A stretch of 64,000 nt of DNA from Marinilabilia rubra (GTDB taxonomy: Bacteria > Bacteroidota > Bacteroidia > Bacteroidales > Marinilabiliaceae), in assembly GCF_003121985.1 (NCBI RefSeq), contig NZ_QEWP01000007.1, positions 186,001 through 250,000 on the forward strand, given 5' to 3'. The position numbers and the translations under genes are program-made. Within the stretch, counting starts at the first letter, position 1. The number at the start of each line of letters is the position of its first letter. This document shows, piece by piece, positions 60,746 to 64,000 of the stretch. Below the pieces are notes generated by a model. The model saw only the letters and a program-made list of their open reading frames with translations, ran no database searches and was not told where the DNA came from.

Positions 60746-63700
60746 ATGACAACAAATTCACTCCTCTCAAAGACCTTACGGATAAAGCCTGTCTTTTCAT
60801 TTTTGATTTTGTTCTGCTTTTGCAGCAATGCTTTTTCTCAAGATAACAGCAATGCTGATGTGCGGCAATATGCGGCAGACTTTTTCAATGCCCAGACACA
60901 AACCAACGCAAAATTAAAAAGTGCAGTGTCGGCTTCTTCGCTGGTTCAAAGTTATCAGTCGTCCGAAGGAGTTAACACCCCCCTGTATGTATTTCAGAAT
61001 GGCGAAAAAGGGTTTGCCATGATAGCAAAAAGCAACAATACGTTAAAAGTAGTAGGATATTCCGACGAAGGAAATTTTCAGACCCAAAACATTCCCCCCC
61101 AATTGCGTGCTTTAATGAGTCATTATGAAGATTCTTTAGAGTTTGACACCCCTGTTCATTCCACGTTGAAATCCGGTACTGTTGTAGTAGAACCATTGTT
61201 GTATGAGCACAATATCAATCTCAATCAATTTCATCACCCGGAAGTAGGGGGCAGCTGGTCGGGTTGTATGGCTACAGCTTTTACACAAATAATGCTTTTT
61301 CATGCAGCAGAGCAAAACAAGCTTGTCAAAGGTTATGGATCACATTGCTACACCTACGAACCCTATGGAGAGATTTGTGCCGATTTTGAAAATACCACGT
61401 ATAATTCGGCTGAACTATTGTCGTTTCATACGGGCATAGCCATGGATATGAGGTATACCGATGTCGGAAGCAGCCCGCCTCCCGAAGTAAATGTAATAGA
61501 AAGATTTGAGGAATATTTTGACTATTATGTGGACCATTGCCCCAATGAGGATTTCTATATAAAAAACGAATTACAAAACCGTCGTCCTGTTTATGCTTCT
61601 ATTCCCGGTATTCCGCAAAACCATGCTGTGGTAATAGATGGATATGATGACCAGGGGTTTTTCCACCTGAATTTTGGATGGGGAGGCAGCTTCAATGGCA
61701 ACTTTCTGGTGAATAATAATTTATGGTATGCCACGGGCAATGGTAACACCAAATTTTATCTTAGCTATACCAATAATTACATGCTTGCACCAACGCCTCC
61801 TGTTGCAAATGAACAAGATTCGCTGGCTTTGGTGGCCGTTTACAATGCTTTAGGCGGGAATGAGGCCTTACAATGGGACTTATCTGAACCGGTGTGCCGC
61901 TGGCCCGGTGTTTTGCTTCTGAATGGAAGAGTGATCCGGTTATCTGTAAACACCAACGGGCTGCCACTTACGTCGCAAAGTATTGCCCCGGAAACAGGTA
62001 ATTTGTCAGCGCTTCAGGAACTGTCCTTTCAAGGATGCCTGAATGGTAACATCCCTTCAACAATCACCAATCTTACTGAATTAAAGAAACTTGATATCAA
62101 CAATACCATTCATCGTGAAGGATCTGTTGTACATACCGGAAATTTCACCGGACAATTGCCAGATGATATCGATAAGCTTGTAAACATGGAGTGGCTTGTG
62201 ATGTCCAATTCCTTAGAGGGTAGTATTCCGGCTTCTATTGGTAACTTAAATAGCCTGAAGTTTCTGAGCATAACCAGAGATACAACTTATTTTGGGAAAG
62301 GTGGCTTAACAGGTATCATTCCCTCATCCATAAGCAATTTAAGTAATTTACGCACACTCCACATTAACAATCAACAAATTGAGGGGGCTTTACCAGCCGG
62401 CATAAGTAACATTACAGCTCTGTGGGATGTTAATTTATCCGGGAACCAGTTGAGCGGTACACTTCCCTCTTTAAAACTGCCAAATCTGGAATATTTGCAT
62501 TTAAATGACAATGGGTTTTCTCAAATTGATCAAGGTGAATGGAACATTCCGTTGCTTAAGATTTTACAGTTGCAGAACAATCAAATTTCCGGTGAAGTGC
62601 CTCCTTCCTTTTGCAACTTTAGTGCTTTGGAATATCTTGATTTATCCAATAATCTGATTGATAAACTTCCTGAGAACCTGGATAATTTACTTGTACTTGA
62701 AACCCTCAAACTGGACAATAACAATTTGATGGCTTTGCCCGATGGATTGGCAAATATCGTTTACCTGAAACATCTTGATGCTGCTAATAATCAGCTGACG
62801 TATATTCCCGATAATCTGGGGCAGTCCCGCATGCTCGAGACCATCGATCTATCCAACAACAGGCTTACTGCTATTCCGGAGGCGTTAGGAAATTGTGATG
62901 GTTTGTACGAAATATTGTTTAACAACAATAGAATTGAGCAAATCCCTGCCTCATTTGCAAACATTCGTCATGCTGCTACCATTTTATTGGATGATAATGA
63001 AATGACCGGGGAAATACCGGAGAATCTGATGACCAATGCTAACGACAACAATACATTTGTTCGTTTAAACAAAAACCGTTTTGTATTTGCAGATATACCC
63101 TTTTCTGATGAATTAAAGTTTGGAGTCCGCAATCAAAAAACGGTCCCTCTCAAAAAGCAGGTTTACAAGGTTCAGAGGGGAGATACCGTCACCATCGATG
63201 TGCGTTCTATCTCCCGGCTTTCTCATCCGGCCAATGAATATTACTGGCTTTCCTACCCGGAGTTTGAGGCTAATGTGGTTGATGAACAACTGAACGGAGT
63301 AGAAAAAAGCCCCGTTTTTAAAATGGCCATTAATCAAAACAATGTTCATAACAAATATTACTGCAAGGTTTTTAATCCTGACGCGCCTTCGTTTTCCTTC
63401 AATTATGACGGATCCTTAGTGACAGGAGTCAGTATGCAGTATTTGAATACAGATACCATTGTATTTAAGCTGGCAAGTGATGAGGAAATTTTAGCAGACA
63501 AATATACCGATGAATTTGTAACATCATTGTCAACGGTTGCCAATAATTCTGTCAGTGATGGAGAAGTAAGACTGGTTCCTCCCATCAAAGTTGTAAGAGG
63601 TGAAGTTTTTTGGGAGGCTTCTATGGATGGTGTTGCATGGGAAAAAGTATCGGATGAAATGGATAATGCCGAACTGCAGACCAATATAAGAAGCTGGAGC

Positions 63701-64000
63701 AGTGAGGAGTTGTTGCTTGCCCCTCAAAGCACAGCTTTCTACCGTTGTGGAATTAATGAGACCAATTGTGAACCTTTGTACAGCGATCAACTTAAGGTAG
63801 AAGCTGCCGGAGATGTACTTTTTAATGAAATAGTAGATGTTACTGAAGAGTCACGCACCATTAGTGTGGACAGCATTGAGGTACTTGTACCTGTAAATTT
63901 TCATGATCAAGAGTTCAGGCTTACCATTACAAAACTATACAATCCCCCTTTAGCACCCGATACAGTAACGGCTTCCTCCACTTATGATGTTTCGGTAAGT
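60746..64000 (+). CDS. C10-family (streptopain-like) cysteine peptidase fused to leucine-rich repeats, 3' end beyond window
   Basis: The frame stays open from ATG 60746 to the window end, at least 1085 codons. A signal peptide (LILFCFCSNAFSQ) precedes a propeptide (about 33-140). The C10 peptidase domain has catalytic Cys174 in GGSWSGCMATAFTQ and His293 in QNHAVVIDGYDDQG, followed by FHLNFGWGG. From about residue 350 an LRR cap (WDLSEPVCRWPGVLL) and some sixteen leucine-rich repeats (GNIPSTITNLTELKKL, LEYLDLSNNLIDKLP) run to about 780. Ig-like segments follow. A T9SS tail is expected but lies outside. Both catalytic residues are present. Confidence 0.9.
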   Translation, partial: MTTNSLLSKTLRIKPVFSFLILFCFCSNAFSQDNSNADVRQYAADFFNAQTQTNAKLKSAVSASSLVQSYQSSEGVNTPLYVFQNGEKGFAMIAKSNNTLKVVGYSDEGNFQTQNIPPQLRALMSHYEDSLEFDTPVHSTLKSGTVVVEPLLYEHNINLNQFHHPEVGGSWSGCMATAFTQIMLFHAAEQNKLVKGYGSHCYTYEPYGEICADFENTTYNSAELLSFHTGIAMDMRYTDVGSSPPPEVNVIERFEEYFDYYVDHCPNEDFYIKNELQNRRPVYASIPGIPQNHAVVIDGYDDQGFFHLNFGWGGSFNGNFLVNNNLWYATGNGNTKFYLSYTNNYMLAPTPPVANEQDSLALVAVYNALGGNEALQWDLSEPVCRWPGVLLLNGRVIRLSVNTNGLPLTSQSIAPETGNLSALQELSFQGCLNGNIPSTITNLTELKKLDINNTIHREGSVVHTGNFTGQLPDDIDKLVNMEWLVMSNSLEGSIPASIGNLNSLKFLSITRDTTYFGKGGLTGIIPSSISNLSNLRTLHINNQQIEGALPAGISNITALWDVNLSGNQLSGTLPSLKLPNLEYLHLNDNGFSQIDQGEWNIPLLKILQLQNNQISGEVPPSFCNFSALEYLDLSNNLIDKLPENLDNLLVLETLKLDNNNLMALPDGLANIVYLKHLDAANNQLTYIPDNLGQSRMLETIDLSNNRLTAIPEALGNCDGLYEILFNNNRIEQIPASFANIRHAATILLDDNEMTGEIPENLMTNANDNNTFVRLNKNRFVFADIPFSDELKFGVRNQKTVPLKKQVYKVQRGDTVTIDVRSISRLSHPANEYYWLSYPEFEANVVDEQLNGVEKSPVFKMAINQNNVHNKYYCKVFNPDAPSFSFNYDGSLVTGVSMQYLNTDTIVFKLASDEEILADKYTDEFVTSLSTVANNSVSDGEVRLVPPIKVVRGEVFWEASMDGVAWEKVSDEMDNAELQTNIRSWSSEELLLAPQSTAFYRCGINETNCEPLYSDQLKVEAAGDVLFNEIVDVTEESRTISVDSIEVLVPVNFHDQEFRLTITKLYNPPLAPDTVTASSTYDVSVS

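Overview
The window looks like a chromosomal segment of a marine-type Bacteroidota bacterium. The evidence is a SusC/SusD pair with a hybrid two-component regulator, many lipoproteins and proteins with type IX secretion (T9SS) sorting tails, a PorZ homologue, weak Shine-Dalgarno sequences, and several promoters of the TTG-N17-23-TAnnTTTG type. The many sulfatases point to use of sulfated polysaccharides. The exact genus cannot be read from the sequence; Marinilabiliales/Prolixibacteraceae-like is only a guess.

Layout. 1-730: nested repeats, including a 518-bp element with terminal inverted repeats and a structured hairpin. 0.74-22.6 kb: ordinary chromosome. On the minus strand are a SpmAB-like membrane protein, a flavin-binding PNPOx protein, dnaG, and an ATP synthase cluster atpB-E-F-H-A-G without beta and epsilon, preceded by a small membrane protein and a bactofilin, then a cyclase-HD fusion. 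On the plus strand are a sirtuin, a universal stress protein, an ITP/XTP pyrophosphatase, porZ, a large DUF3352-like protein, a Na/Pi cotransporter and two small secreted proteins. 22.9-23.2 kb: two inverted-repeat elements. 23.5-57 kb: a large polysaccharide utilization locus (PUL). 57-58.8 kb: a decayed group II intron, further copies of the 5'-end repeats and a probable transposase relic. 59-64 kb: a three-gene secreted-protein operon whose last gene, a C10-family cysteine peptidase fused to leucine-rich repeats, runs off the window.

How the PUL probably works (inference from families). The periplasmic sensor of the hybrid regulator (52865-56980) would detect an oligosaccharide and activate the divergent operon susC-susD-lipoprotein-GH31-GH27-sulfatase (52607 to 42222). 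A hairpin with a short U-run between the binding module and the enzymes may reduce expression of the distal genes. A hairpin terminator at 42071-42105 ends the unit. Beyond it, on the minus strand, lie two further sulfatases and an SGNH hydrolase. On the plus strand lie two paralogous beta-sandwich proteins, two paralogous proteins resembling clan GH-A glycosidases, two SASA-type esterase homologues, a sulfatase and a beta-helix glycosidase-like protein. All four sulfatases have the Cys-type C-x-P-x-R motif, so they need a formylglycine maturase, and none is evident in the window. The substrate is unknown. A sulfated, O-acylated polymer containing alpha-galactose or a related alpha-linked sugar fits the enzyme set best.

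The most unusual parts are the two paralogous protein pairs in the PUL, which I cannot place in a named family, and the repeat family, whose hairpin shows one compensatory base-pair change between copies. No tRNA, rRNA or CRISPR array was seen.
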